Shown: positions 42,425 to 51,708 of the stretch, piece after piece | Position numbering within the stretch: the stretch's first letter is position 1 | Layout of the letters: every line of letters begins with the position of its first letter | Origin: an uncultured Eubacteriales bacterium | GTDB taxonomy: Bacteria > Bacillota > Clostridia > Oscillospirales > Acutalibacteraceae | DNA: 64,000 nt | Reading direction: 5' to 3' | Assembly (NCBI GenBank): GCA_934444365.1 | Contig: CAKSCM010000004.1 | Coordinates: 1 to 64,000 of the forward strand | Position numbers and translations under genes: made by a program | Notes under the pieces: model-generated | The model's database searches: none | Told to the model about the DNA's origin: nothing | The model's input: only the letters and a program-made list of their open reading frames with translations

Positions 42425-43325
42425 TAAAATCGCTCCCCTCGTACCTCAGGTACTTGCTTATGGAAAGGGCGCTTCCTATTGAGCCGATTAATATTCCCAT
42501 AAGCATAAATCCGCCGAAAACATACCAACCGAAGCTTGTAAAGGGAACAAACCTCGTTGAGAAGGTTTCGAAGAAGGTCTGCTCGGCCGATTTGTAAAGC
42601 AGGTACAAAAGCCCCGTCGACAGCACTCCGGCAATAACGCCGAGCGCCATACCCTCGATTATAAAGGGCAGACGTATAAAGCTGTTGGTGGCTCCGACCG
42701 CCTTCATTATATTTATTTCAAGCTTTCTTGTATACATCGTGACCTTTACGGTATTCGAAACTATAACAAGAGAAATTACAAGCAGCAAGGCTATGACCCA
42801 AAAGCCCGCCTTGTTGATTATAGAACGCACGGCGGCAAGGGTTGCGGCGACGTTGCGCTGATCGCGCACGCTTTTTACTCCGTCAACCGCACGAAGCCTT
42901 ACAAGGGTCTGGTCGAATTCGTTTATATCGTCCATTGTTACCTGTGCACCGTCGGGCAGGGGGTTTTCATCCGCTATCCAGTTGAAAAGCTCCTCGTATT
43001 CGTTGCCCATAAGCTCCTTCTGGCGGTCAAGTCCCTCGCTTTTGGAGATGAAATCGACGCTTTTTACATTGTCGACCTCCTGAAGCTTGGTACAGGTTAC
43101 AATTGCGTCCTCCTCGCTCATCTCGTCGTCAAAAAACACCAAAACAACGTTCTGATCCTCAAGGGTGCTTACAACATTATCGATATTAAAGGTAAGCACG
43201 ACCGCTATACCCATCATTAGCATACATGCGACCAACACGCCGACCGACGCTATGGACATGAGCCGATGCGACCAGATATTTTTAAGGCCGGACGCGGTCA
43301 GAAATTTTACGCTTCTTGCTTTCAT
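42411..43325 (-). CDS. ftsX: Cell-division ABC transporter permease FtsX
   Basis: 304 residues with four membrane helices (about 22-45, 172-195, 222-245, 270-292). The large extracellular loop between the first two (VVLVFFDDEMSEEDAIVTCT and LPDGAQVTMDDINEFDQTL) is the part that contacts the murein hydrolase. Family mark: VSNTVKVTMYTRKLEINIMK, then AVGATNSFIRLPFIIEGM. It starts 6 nt after the ftsE stop and overlaps the hydrolase gene, a tight ftsE-ftsX-M23 operon. Confidence 0.96.
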   Translation of the reverse strand: MKARSVKFLTASGLKNIWSHRLMSIASVGVLVACMLMMGIAVVLTFNIDNVVSTLEDQNVVLVFFDDEMSEEDAIVTCTKLQEVDNVKSVDFISKSEGLDRQKELMGNEYEELFNWIADENPLPDGAQVTMDDINEFDQTLVRLRAVDGVKSVRDQRNVAATLAAVRSIINKAGFWVIALLLVISLVIVSNTVKVTMYTRKLEINIMKAVGATNSFIRLPFIIEGMALGVIAGVLSTGLLYLLYKSAEQTFFETFSTRFVPFTSFGWYVFGGFMLMGILIGSIGSALSISKYLRYEGSDFNAID

Positions 43326-43331
43326 AACCTA

Positions 43332-44282
43332 TCAGCCCTCCTCATTGTCGGCGACAATATGGCCGTGCTCAATCATTATAACCCGGCGGCCGAAATCGCG
43401 CACAAGTTGGTGCTCGTGGGTGACCATTATTACGGTCGTACCGCGCCGGTTGATCTCGGTAAGCAGCTCCACTATCTCGTAAGACATATTGGGATCGACG
43501 TTACCGGTCGGCTCGTCGGCTATTATTATCGACGGATTGTTGACAAGTGCGCGCGCAAGACCGACGCGCTGCTGCTCGCCGCCCGAAAGCTCGTTCGGAT
43601 AGCAGCGCGCCTTATCGCCAAGCCCGACGATGTTAAGGGTATACGCGACGCGCTTGCGTATGGCCCTCGCCGACGCACCGACTATGTGCATTGCAAAGGC
43701 GACGTTTTCAAATACCGTCATATCCTTTATAAGACGGAAATCCTGATACACTATTCCCATTGTACGGCGAAGCTTGGGAATATCGCGCCGTTTTAAGTGC
43801 GAAAGCTTAAAGCCGTTTACTATGAGCTCGCCGGCATTGGGGGTTTCCTCATGGAAAATAAGCTTTATAAAGGTGGATTTTCCGGCGCCCGACGCACCCA
43901 CAACAAAGACGAATTCACCCTTGTTTATTTTAAGGTTAACGTCGCTTAACGCCTTGGTTCCGTTGTCGTATGACTTATAAACTCCGCGGAATTCTATTAT
44001 CGGAGTACCGGTTGAATAGTCCTGATACGGCTTGTCCGTATTATAATCGGCAGCCGAAACGGTATGAATTATTTCCCGTTCGGGTTTTCTTATAAATTCC
44101 TCGGCGACATTGCGGACAGTATTGCCGGACTCGGTATTTACATCGGCGTTTTCCGACTGTGCGGCCGGCGCGCTTTCTGCAGCCGCTGACGCTGCATTAT
44201 CGCGAGGTATATCGGCATTTTCGTCATGCACTTCGTCGGTTTTGGCATCTATTGTAAACCCGGTATTATTTTCCTCCTGCAT
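43332..44282 (-). CDS. ftsE: Cell-division ATPase FtsE with N-terminal extension
   Basis: 316 residues. The ABC ATPase core starts near residue 93 (IIEFRGVYKSYDNGTKALSD): Walker A VVGASGAGKSTFIKL, Q loop GIVYQDFRLIKDMTVFENVA, signature LSGGEQQRVGLARALVNNP, Walker B IIIADEPTGNVDP, switch His in VTHEHQLV. The first 92 residues are an extra acidic, Ala/Asp/Glu-rich, probably disordered segment that standard FtsE lacks. GAAAGGAGCGAAGAGT precedes the ATG. It drives conformational change in FtsX to switch on the wall hydrolase at division or elongation. Confidence 0.95.
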   Translation of the reverse strand: MQEENNTGFTIDAKTDEVHDENADIPRDNAASAAAESAPAAQSENADVNTESGNTVRNVAEEFIRKPEREIIHTVSAADYNTDKPYQDYSTGTPIIEFRGVYKSYDNGTKALSDVNLKINKGEFVFVVGASGAGKSTFIKLIFHEETPNAGELIVNGFKLSHLKRRDIPKLRRTMGIVYQDFRLIKDMTVFENVAFAMHIVGASARAIRKRVAYTLNIVGLGDKARCYPNELSGGEQQRVGLARALVNNPSIIIADEPTGNVDPNMSYEIVELLTEINRRGTTVIMVTHEHQLVRDFGRRVIMIEHGHIVADNEEG

Positions 44283-44589
44283 ACTCTTCGCTCCTTTCTT
44301 TAACAGGGCTTGAATTATCTTTATTTTTATTGCACCGACGCATTACGCATTAAAATTAAAAATTCACGCCTGACACGGTGCGTTATTGAATTTTTTGTTT
44401 TCTTTTTTCTTTTTCGAAAAACTTCTCATTCAAAAAACAAAGGCGGATCACCGCCTTCATTTTTATAAGAAAATAGCCGTTAAATTGCTTTAAAAAACCG
44501 AAAGGCAGAGCAAAAAGCTCTATCATCCGCTCCCTTAAAACCGGGGCTGTGTAATCTAAAAGCCAAAGCCCCGATATACCGACCGGTCC
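44283..44589. other. Intergenic region upstream of ftsE
   Basis: 307 nt between the minus-strand CdaR-type gene (stop 44590) and ftsE. It holds the terminator at 44431-44458 and a second stem at about 44541-44577 (CCGGGGCT / AGCCCCG). The ftsE promoter must lie here; I could not assign boxes. Confidence 0.5.
44431..44458 (-). terminator. Terminator of the CdaR-type regulator gene
   Basis: On the minus strand, AAGGCGG-TGAT-CCGCCTT followed by TGTTTTTTG. Read on the plus strand at 44440-44457 it is AAGGCGGATCACCGCCTT. Confidence 0.82.
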
Positions 44590-45681
44590 TTAATACTTCA
44601 CCGGATTTGCAGTAAGATACTTCTTGACCATAAGGGCGATTTTGAAGACTATCGCATGGTCAAACTCACGAAGATCGAGTCCGGTAAGCTTCTTTATCTT
44701 TTCAAGCCTGTAAACCAGCGTATTGCGGTGTACAAACAGCTTGCGGGCCGTTTCGGAAACGTTCAGGTTGTTGTCGAAGAAACGCTGAATGGTGAAAAGC
44801 GTCTCATGATCGAGTCCCTCGATCGAGCCCTTTTTGAATACCTCTTTGAGGAAGGTCTCGCAAAGGGTGGTGGGCAGCTGATAAATAAGACGGGCTATTC
44901 CGAGATTGTCGTAGCTGACTATCGATTTTTCGGTATCAAACACCTTGCCGACCTCAAGGGCGACCTGGGCATCCTTGAAGGAACGGGCAAGTTCCTTTAT
45001 TCCGGTGACCGAGGTGCCTATTCCGACCACCGCATGGGTATAAAATTCGCCCGAAAGGGTGTCGGCTATTGAATGGGCAAGGTTTTCGAGATCCTTGGTC
45101 TGGATATTCTCGCTTATCTCCTTTACAAGGACGATATCCTGCTCGCCTATGTTTATAACAAAATCCTTGTTTTTGTCCGGGAAGAGATTCTGTACTACGT
45201 CAAATACCGAAACGTCGTTTTTCGACATAACGCGTATAAGCAGTACCACACGGGTAACGTCGGAATTGAACCTTAACTCCCTCGCCTTAAGATATATATC
45301 GCCGGGGAGAATGTTGTCCATTATAACATTCTTTATAAAGTTTACCCTGTCGTACTTTTCGTCGTAATACTGTTTTATCGAGCCGAGAGACAGCGCGACC
45401 AAATCGGCGAATTTTTTCGCCTCTTCGTCCTCGCCCTCTACAAATGCGGCAAATTCTATGCCCTGCTCGGCGGGGATAAGCCTGTATGTCATTCCTCCCG
45501 AGACGACCCCTTCGCCTATGGATGCAAATTCAACATCCGCCGTCTCGCCTATACGGGCAAGATCGCTGCAGGAAATTACAGACGATGTCTCGTCAATAAC
45601 GCCGACCGTACGGCCGACCGCATCTCTCATCTGGTGAACAATGCCTTGGAATAACCTGTTTGACACTTTATTTTCCCCCAT
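44590..45681 (-). CDS. CdaR/PucR-family transcriptional regulator
   Basis: 363 residues from the ATG at 45681. An N-terminal sensor part (SNRLFQGIVHQMRDAVGRTV, then GVIDETSSVISCSDLARIG) is followed by a GGDEF-like CdaR domain (HAVVGIGTSVTGIKELARSF, then KDAQVALEVGKVF). The C-terminal PucR-type helix-turn-helix is FDNNLNVSETARKLFVHRNT, then LVYRLEKIKKLTGLDLREF. Such proteins regulate sugar-acid or purine use, among others; the ligand here is unknown. In-frame starts at 45747/45756 overlap the promoter at 45746-45774 and cannot be used. A GTG at 45666 with GGGGGA 7 nt ahead is a serious alternative to 45681. It is a single gene with no target operon next to it. Confidence 0.88.
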   Translation of the reverse strand: MGENKVSNRLFQGIVHQMRDAVGRTVGVIDETSSVISCSDLARIGETADVEFASIGEGVVSGGMTYRLIPAEQGIEFAAFVEGEDEEAKKFADLVALSLGSIKQYYDEKYDRVNFIKNVIMDNILPGDIYLKARELRFNSDVTRVVLLIRVMSKNDVSVFDVVQNLFPDKNKDFVINIGEQDIVLVKEISENIQTKDLENLAHSIADTLSGEFYTHAVVGIGTSVTGIKELARSFKDAQVALEVGKVFDTEKSIVSYDNLGIARLIYQLPTTLCETFLKEVFKKGSIEGLDHETLFTIQRFFDNNLNVSETARKLFVHRNTLVYRLEKIKKLTGLDLREFDHAIVFKIALMVKKYLTANPVKY

Positions 45682-45745
45682 TTTTCCGTCAGCCTGACGG
45701 CTGCTTGTTTTTATATATTCAATAAATAGCTGATTGCGCACTTCC

Positions 45746-45774
45746 ATTGTACACAATAATCAAAAATAATGCAA
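45746..45774 (-). promoter_or_regulatory. Promoter of the CdaR-type gene
   Basis: On the minus strand, TTGCAT (45769-45774), 17-nt spacer, TACAAT (45746-45751). It decides that translation starts at 45681 or 45666. The leader contains a small hairpin, CCGTCA-GGC-TGACGG, just before the start. Confidence 0.8.
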
Positions 45775-45781
45775 GTTTTTT

Positions 45782-46432
45782 GATACAAAAAACGAAAAAA
45801 AGTTACAGTTTTTTAATTTTTTTCACCGTTAAAGGCCCGAAATTGCATTTTTTTGAACTTTATTCTCTTAAAATTCCAATATCGTTCCATCTTCAATGGC
45901 ATACATCCATGTTTTTTGGGAAATACGATAATTACACCCGGACAATCGGAAAATTATCAAAGCGATCTATCGCTCCCGACGACCGCTTACATATTGCTCC
46001 TTAAACACCCCGGCAAAACCTAATCCGCATGAACGCTCTGCACAAAACGCCCGGCATAAGCAATCTATATAATGCTACAACTCCCCCATGCAATCCGAAC
46101 AAGCCTTTCGTAAAAAACATATGAACATTCCATATGTAATTATAACGCAAAATTTTCTCCTCGGCAATCCCCGATTTTTTCCATCCGACCGATACAGTCT
46201 CGTCTGTTTTACGGTTTTTTATCGGTTTCCGCCGTTTTTACCGGGTTTAGATTTTTCAGGTATCGCGATTGTTAGCCGACCGTTAGCGGCCGTTAAAAAT
46301 GCGGATTCAAATTCATATTCATATTCGGCGTCCCGTCGCCTGACAGACCGCACCGCAACATTCGAAACAATATATAGTCAGTATTGCTGTTTTTTCGCCG
46401 ATAATCGGCGCAAAATCCGCCATTATTCGGTA
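45782..46432. other. Long divergent intergenic region before glyA
   Basis: About 650 nt of AT-rich DNA without a supported gene. A 125-codon plus frame at 46088 lacks a ribosome binding site and runs through the glyA promoter. No riboswitch or tRNA-like fold was recognised. Confidence 0.5.
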
Positions 46433-46462
46433 TTGCCACACGATACCGTATTCGGGTATAAT
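46433..46462 (+). promoter_or_regulatory. Promoter of glyA
   Basis: TTGCCA (46433-46438), 18-nt spacer, TATAAT (46457-46462), leaving a leader of about 85 nt. Confidence 0.75.
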
Positions 46463-46553
46463 TAAATTAAACTATCAATGCCCGGCGAAGCGGACACAAA
46501 GAAAAACTACCGGGTGCTTCGGCGGAGCAAATAAAAAGCATAAGGAGAACAAA

Positions 46554-47804
46554 ATGTACAGTGATCTTATGGATACCGTAGGCTTTGTATGCAAGTACGA
46601 CCCCGAAGTAGGCGAGGCAATGAAAAAAGAACTAATGCGCCAGCGCCGCAACATTGAGCTTATTGCTTCGGAAAACATCGTATCGCCGGCCGTTATGGCC
46701 GCGATGGGCTCAGTGCTTACCAATAAGTATGCCGAGGGCTACCCCTCAAAACGCTATTACGGCGGCTGCGAGTTTGTTGACATTGCCGAAAACATAGCGA
46801 GAGACCGCGCCTGCAAGCTGTTCGGAGCCGATCATGCCAACGTCCAGCCCCATTCCGGCGCACAGGCCAACATGGCGGCCTACATGGCGCTTATAAATCC
46901 CGGCGACACTGTGCTTGGTATGAGCCTTGCCCACGGCGGACATCTTACCCACGGTTCTCCCGTAAATATGTCGGGAAAGCTTTACAACTTCATCCCCTAC
47001 GGTGTGGATGACAGCGGATACATCGACTACGACAATCTCAGAGAGCTCGCATTAAAGCATCGCCCGAAGCTCATTGTGGCCGGTGCGTCGGCCTATTGCC
47101 GCGAGATAAAATTCGACGTAATAGCCGATATCGCCAAGGAGTCCGGCGCCTTATTCATGGTGGACATGGCGCACATCGCCGGTCTTGTAGCGGCCGGGCT
47201 GCACATGAATCCGGTACCGTATGCCGATGTTGTAACCTCCACAACGCACAAAACCTTAAGGGGACCCAGAGGCGGACTTATTCTCTGCCGCGAGGAGCAT
47301 GCAGCCGCCGTTGACAAGGCCATTTTCCCCGGCTCGCAGGGCGGTCCTCTTATGCACGTTATAGCCGCAAAGGCGGTTTGCTTCGGCGAAGCGCTCGGCG
47401 ACGAATTTAAGGATTATCAGAAGCGTATAGTCGAAAATGCAAAGGAGCTTGCCTCCTCCCTTACCGAAAACGGAATAAACCTCGTCTCCGGCGGCACCGA
47501 CAACCATCTCATGCTGCTTGACCTTCGCGGAACCGGCGTTACCGGCAAGGAGCTCGAGCACCGCCTTGACGATATTTACATAACCGCCAACAAAAACTCC
47601 GTTCCGAACGACCCCGAAAAGCCCTTTGTAACATCGGGACTCAGGGTGGGCACCCCTGCCGTTACAACTCGCGGCTTCGGCAAGGAGGAAATGTGCGCTA
47701 TCGGCCGCATGATTGCGACCGCCGTCAAGGACTTCGACGCAAACGCCGACGCCATGCGTGCACAGGTTGAGGAAATGTGCAAAAGCTTCCCCCTTTACGA
47801 ATAA
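46554..47804 (+). CDS. glyA: Serine hydroxymethyltransferase
   Basis: 416 residues. PLP enzyme converting serine and tetrahydrofolate to glycine and methylene-tetrahydrofolate, the main one-carbon source. Marks: RNIELIASENIVSPAVMAAM, LTNKYAEGYPSKRYYGGCEF, NVQPHSGAQANMAAYMALI, LAHGGHLTHGSPVNMSGK, and the PLP lysine in VVTSTTHKTLRGPRGGLIL. Length is normal for the family. AAGGAGAACAAA precedes the ATG. It is monocistronic, with a promoter at 46433 and a terminator at 47944. Confidence 0.97.
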   Translation: MYSDLMDTVGFVCKYDPEVGEAMKKELMRQRRNIELIASENIVSPAVMAAMGSVLTNKYAEGYPSKRYYGGCEFVDIAENIARDRACKLFGADHANVQPHSGAQANMAAYMALINPGDTVLGMSLAHGGHLTHGSPVNMSGKLYNFIPYGVDDSGYIDYDNLRELALKHRPKLIVAGASAYCREIKFDVIADIAKESGALFMVDMAHIAGLVAAGLHMNPVPYADVVTSTTHKTLRGPRGGLILCREEHAAAVDKAIFPGSQGGPLMHVIAAKAVCFGEALGDEFKDYQKRIVENAKELASSLTENGINLVSGGTDNHLMLLDLRGTGVTGKELEHRLDDIYITANKNSVPNDPEKPFVTSGLRVGTPAVTTRGFGKEEMCAIGRMIATAVKDFDANADAMRAQVEEMCKSFPLYE

Positions 47805-47943
47805 TACGAAATGCAAACCCGGACGGCGGCGTTTCGGCGTCTGATATCATCGAAACCGACAATCGCCCAAGATAAGGCGATCAAGGCTGTAAGGCCGATA
47901 AACCGGGAACCTTCGTAAAACGTAAAAATAAATAGCTATAAAA

Positions 47944-47996
47944 ACATCCGGAAATCTACGGTAAAAACCGATAAGACTTCCGGATGTTCTTTTTTG
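47944..47996 (+). terminator. Terminator of glyA
   Basis: ACATCCGGAA (47944-47953) and TTCCGGATGT (47978-47987) stem followed by CTTTTTTG. It lies between convergent genes and may also stop the AraC-type gene. Confidence 0.85.
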
Positions 47997-48046
47997 TTAA
48001 TAAGGCAATAACACGCCTTCCGGTGCGTCATTCGGCGCTTTTTATT

Positions 48047-48934
48047 CTATTCCCGGTTCATCGTCTTGGCACGATACTGTGTTGCGGTCATCGAGGTGAC
48101 CCGGCGGAACACCGCCGAAAAATAGTTGCTCGAGGTAAAATCAAGCTCATATGCCGTATCGGTTACCGACCAACCCTGGGCCAGAAGCTTTTTGGCTTCG
48201 TCAATACGGCAGCGGTTAATGTATTCCATCGGAGAGGTTCCGACCTCTCTTCTGAAGCGATGCTTAAAGGAGGAAACCGACAGTCCGCAGCTTTCGGCCG
48301 CACCCTCTATAGTCGGATTTTTTCGTATATGCTCGCCTATATACTGTACCGATTTGGCTATTTCCTCGCTTATTGCCCGTTTGTATTCCGGGAATTCCGA
48401 TTCAAAAACCTCATACAAAAATGCAAGCAAAGCGGCCTGCGCCAGGTTTTTACGATACACGTTCTGAGAGGTCACCCCCTGCATTGCCTTAGACAGCATC
48501 GGGGTCAAATCGCCCTGAGGATGAAGCACGCGGTTCTCGCTTTGCTCGAGACGGTCATGAATGGTGTCGGCCCAATCTTCCTTTACACCGAGCAACGGTC
48601 CGCTTTTGCAAAGCCTCAGATAATATCCCTCGTGTATTTCAAGCGGCATGTCGCCCGTGCTGTGGAGCTCGCCCGGCTTTACTATTATGGCATCGCCGCC
48701 CCTTAGCGAATAAAGCTTAGAGCCGCAGGCTAAATTCAAATTCCCTTTAGAAACATAAAAAATCTCATAACAGTCGCGATGCACATGCCTCGGTATAGGC
48801 GAATAGGCCTGCCGTATATTCCGGTATCCGAAGGCATGCACACCCTCGGCCGTTATTACACTTCTCGGAAAATGCTTTAAATTTTCATCATCGCGAAAAA
48901 ACATAAGCAGTTCGCCGTTAGGCAAAACCCTCAT
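48047..48934 (-). CDS. AraC-family transcriptional regulator with cupin sensor
   Basis: 295 residues. The N-terminal cupin (about 30-110) has IPRHVHRDCYEIFYVSKGNL and GGDAIIVKPGELHST, the usual sugar-binding fold. The C-terminal double helix-turn-helix (about 190-290) has GAAESCGLSVSSFKHRFRRE, VGTSPMEYINRCRIDEAKKL and VTDTAYELDFTSSNYFSAVF. Such regulators often activate glycoside-use genes, but no sugar operon is adjacent. The start at 48934 is the longest; the family usually begins close to here. Target and ligand are unknown. Confidence 0.9.
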   Translation of the reverse strand: MRVLPNGELLMFFRDDENLKHFPRSVITAEGVHAFGYRNIRQAYSPIPRHVHRDCYEIFYVSKGNLNLACGSKLYSLRGGDAIIVKPGELHSTGDMPLEIHEGYYLRLCKSGPLLGVKEDWADTIHDRLEQSENRVLHPQGDLTPMLSKAMQGVTSQNVYRKNLAQAALLAFLYEVFESEFPEYKRAISEEIAKSVQYIGEHIRKNPTIEGAAESCGLSVSSFKHRFRREVGTSPMEYINRCRIDEAKKLLAQGWSVTDTAYELDFTSSNYFSAVFRRVTSMTATQYRAKTMNRE

Positions 48935-49328
48935 ACAATAATCCCCCTCGGCTTTAGGTGTGGTATGTAAATTTCCGATGTACGGATTTTCATTACTTTA
49001 TTTCAGTTTAATATTAATTTAATTCAATGCGGTTAGAATCGGTTTTTAATTTAACCTCGACGGGTAAAGCTCAAAGCATAAATTCCGTCCTGATTTCAGG
49101 CGCAAATGAAGAATAGCGGCCAAACTCCCCATTACATTAAACAGCGCAAAAAGCCGCGCCCTCCGGTTGCACATTATTAAATACAACCGCAAAAACCGAA
49201 ACGGCAAAGCGCCGTTCGCCGCACCGATATTCCCTGAAAACGCCCTGTTAAGGGCCGGGATGTTAATATAATATACCTGTGATACTTATTATGTCAATTA
49301 AAAATTTTAATGTTTTTTAAAAAAACAC
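48935..49328. other. Divergent intergenic region
   Basis: About 390 nt between the AraC-type gene and the rpmB promoter. AT-rich with no gene or convincing element. The AraC gene's promoter must lie at its left side. Confidence 0.5.
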
Positions 49329-49357
49329 TTGCATTTATAAGCAATATCTGTTATCAT
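49329..49357 (+). promoter_or_regulatory. Promoter of rpmB
   Basis: TTGCAT (49329-49334), 17-nt spacer, TATCAT (49352-49357), about 40 nt before the ATG. Confidence 0.8.
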
Positions 49358-49397
49358 ACCGTTTGTAGCTTTATTTTATGATAAGGAGGTGCAGAGT

Positions 49398-49586
49398 ATG
49401 GCAAAATGCGACATATGCGGAAAGGGTGTAACCTTCGGTATTAAGGTTTCTCACTCACACAGACGCTCCAATCGCACTTGGAAGCCCAACGTCCAGCGCG
49501 TCAAGGCGGTTGTCAACGGCACACCTTGTCGTGTCAACGCCTGCACCCGTTGCCTGCGTTCCGGCAAGGTCACGAGGGCTATATAA
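49398..49586 (+). CDS. rpmB: 50S ribosomal protein L28
   Basis: 62 residues. MAKCDICGKGVTFGIKVSHS, then HRRSNRTWKPNVQRVKAVVN, is the L28 signature. It is the zinc-binding form, with two CxxC pairs (CDIC near the start, CTRC near the end). The ATG at 49398 is preceded by AAGGAGGTGCAGAGT; a GTG three codons earlier overlaps that Shine-Dalgarno and is rejected. Single gene, with a promoter at 49329 and a terminator at 49660. Confidence 0.97.
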   Translation: MAKCDICGKGVTFGIKVSHSHRRSNRTWKPNVQRVKAVVNGTPCRVNACTRCLRSGKVTRAI

Positions 49587-49659
49587 CAACCCTATACCTT
49601 GGCTTATTTTCGGCAAGGACGCGCATTCGTTTTTTAACGGACAAGTCAAAACAAACAGA

Positions 49660-49697
49660 GGTCTTATCGGTTTCCGGTAAGACCCTTTTGTTTTTTA
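49660..49697 (+). terminator. Terminator of rpmB
   Basis: GGTCTTATCGG-TTT-CCGGTAAGACC (one mismatch or wobble) followed by CTTTTGTTTTTT. Confidence 0.85.
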
Positions 49698-49839
49698 CTT
49701 TATATGTTGTACCGGACAATAAGTTCACCCGATAAAGAAAAAACCGTCCGAAAAGCATCATTTTTCCCATACGGGTGTACAATATTTGTCTTTAAACCGC
49801 CCGGCAGAATAAGAAAAATCGGTTTTTTACTCTCTCACC

Positions 49840-51252
49840 TTAAACCTGCTCGACCTTTATGGTGTTGGTATTGCCCGATGTGCCGTTTATTATTCCGCCC
49901 GTTATTATTACACAGTCGCCCTTTTTAAGGTTCAGCTTATCCATGGCGATGTGCTTTGCGTTGTAAAACATCACTTCAGTAGATGTGAATTCCTCGCTCA
50001 TGACCGGAATTACCCCCCATGAAAGCGCAAGCCGCCTGTAGGTGCCCTTGTCGGTAGTAATGCCGAGGATATCGGCCTCCGGACGAAAACGCGATACCAT
50101 CCTGACCGTTATTCCCGACAGCGAGCATACCGCTATGGCCTTGGCCTTTACGTCTATCGACAGTCCGCATGTGGCGTGGGACAATGCGTCCACCGTATTG
50201 CGGATTTTGAATTCCGAATTGCGGTAGCGGTTCTTGTAATGTATGCACCGCTCGGTCTGTTCGGCTATTTTTGACATAGTCTGAACCACAAGGACCGGAT
50301 GATCGCCCATGGCCGTCTCCCCCGAGAGCATAAGAGCGCTGGTACCGTCGTACACGGCGTTTGCAACGTCGGATATTTCGGCCCTCGTCGGACGGATGTT
50401 GTGTATCATGGTTTCCAGCATCTCGGTCGCCGTTATAACCCGTTTTCCGAGCAGGCGGCACTTGGTTATAAGATCCTTTTGTATCGAGGGCAATTCCTCA
50501 AAGGGAATCTCCACGCCCATGTCGCCGCGGCCTATCATTATTCCGCTGCACGCCTTGCATATTTCCTCTATATTATCAACGCCGGCGCGATTCTCAATCT
50601 TTGCAATAAGCTCGGGTTCGGTTTGCGAAAAGGTATGTATAAAATCATGTATGCTGTCAAGATCGCTCCGCTGAGAGACAAAGGAGCAGGCAATAAAATC
50701 AACCCCCTGTTCTATTCCGAAGCGGATGTCGCTTTTATCCTGTTCGCTTAAATATACCTGCTTTAAAACCTTTCCGGGGAAGCTCATGCTCTTGCGGTCG
50801 GAAAGCACTCCGCCCGACTCTACCCGGCATTTTACCTCGCCGTTTGATGATGATTCCACCCTAAACCTCATAAGTCCGTTATTGAGCAGTATTTCATCTC
50901 CGGGATTCATCTCGTCGGCTATTCCCTTATAGCTGACCGATACACGGGTGCGGTCGCCCTCGCATTCCTCGGCCGTAAAGGTAAATTCGTCGCCCTCGTT
51001 CAAGGTAATCTGCCCGTCCTTAAAGGTCTTTATCCTGTATTCGGGGCCCTTTGTATCGAGCATAAGGGCTATGGGAAGCCCCAGCCGCTCGCGGACATTT
51101 TTAACCGCGTCCATCAGCTTTTTCTGGGATTCATGCGAGCCGTGTGAAAAATTAAACCTCGCAACGTTCATTCCGGCAAGACACAGCTGTTCCAAAACCT
51201 TTTCATCCGAGCAGGCCGGTCCTATGGTACATACAATTTTTGTCTTTCTCAT
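49840..51252 (-). CDS. pyk: Pyruvate kinase
   Basis: 470 residues. Makes pyruvate and ATP from phosphoenolpyruvate and ADP, the last step of glycolysis. Marks: KTKIVCTIGPACSDEKVLEQ, VARFNFSHGSHESQKKLMDA, IALMLDTKGPEYRI, LIAKIENRAGVDNIEEI, IGRGDMGVEIPFEELPSIQK and TATEMLETMI, with SGETAMGDHPVLVVQTMSKI. The C-terminal allosteric domain ends at GTSGNTNTIKV; there is no extra PEP-utilising C-terminal domain. The ATG at 51252 is preceded by GGAAGGTG; a GTG four codons earlier overlaps that site. Single gene, away from pfkA. Confidence 0.96.
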   Translation of the reverse strand: MRKTKIVCTIGPACSDEKVLEQLCLAGMNVARFNFSHGSHESQKKLMDAVKNVRERLGLPIALMLDTKGPEYRIKTFKDGQITLNEGDEFTFTAEECEGDRTRVSVSYKGIADEMNPGDEILLNNGLMRFRVESSSNGEVKCRVESGGVLSDRKSMSFPGKVLKQVYLSEQDKSDIRFGIEQGVDFIACSFVSQRSDLDSIHDFIHTFSQTEPELIAKIENRAGVDNIEEICKACSGIMIGRGDMGVEIPFEELPSIQKDLITKCRLLGKRVITATEMLETMIHNIRPTRAEISDVANAVYDGTSALMLSGETAMGDHPVLVVQTMSKIAEQTERCIHYKNRYRNSEFKIRNTVDALSHATCGLSIDVKAKAIAVCSLSGITVRMVSRFRPEADILGITTDKGTYRRLALSWGVIPVMSEEFTSTEVMFYNAKHIAMDKLNLKKGDCVIITGGIINGTSGNTNTIKVEQV

Positions 51253-51708
51253 AACAATTAACACCTTCCGTTGTTCGGTTTATATTTTAACATTTCGCAA
51301 TGATAATTACAAGATGCCGAGGGCACCATATTAAAAATTTTACGTTGTTTTTATGTACGATATGTACGAAACGATCAGAACAAGACGTCCTGCCGCCTAT
51401 CGAAAAGTCTTTGTCCGGGCGGCCGGAAAAAATCCGGACATGACATTGCGGATAAAATTCGAATACCGTTATCGTTCCGCTCCGTCCGGTTTTTATCGCT
51501 AAAGCTTTTATGGGATATCTCAAGCGGCATATCCGGCGGTTTTCGGAATAACAAATCAAATCCCAAAAGAAAAAAGGAAATGCACAACGGCACAAATTAC
51601 GCGCTGTCGTGCATTTTTATTGTTTTTAAGAATTGTGACGAACCGTTCGCTTAAAGCAAACGGCAGACAAAAAATTCTTTTTCTTTTTTCGCCGGGACAG
51701 TGCAAAAA
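51253..51708. other. Intergenic region between pyk and the alcohol dehydrogenase
   Basis: 456 nt, no supported gene. It holds the terminator of the alcohol dehydrogenase gene (51571-51613) and must hold the pyk promoter. Minus frames of about 100 codons here lack ribosome sites. Confidence 0.5.
51571..51613 (-). terminator. Terminator of the alcohol dehydrogenase gene
   Basis: On the minus strand, TGCACGACAGC and GTTGTGCA pair around a loop of about 16 nt and are followed by TTTCCTTTTTTC. Confidence 0.7.

Noticed and set aside
46088..46465. 125-codon plus frame upstream of glyA
   Set aside because: No ribosome site, and it runs through the glyA promoter boxes.
46463..46553. Glycine or folate riboswitch before glyA
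   Set aside because: The leader is only about 85 nt and shows no tandem glycine-aptamer or tetrahydrofolate-aptamer core.
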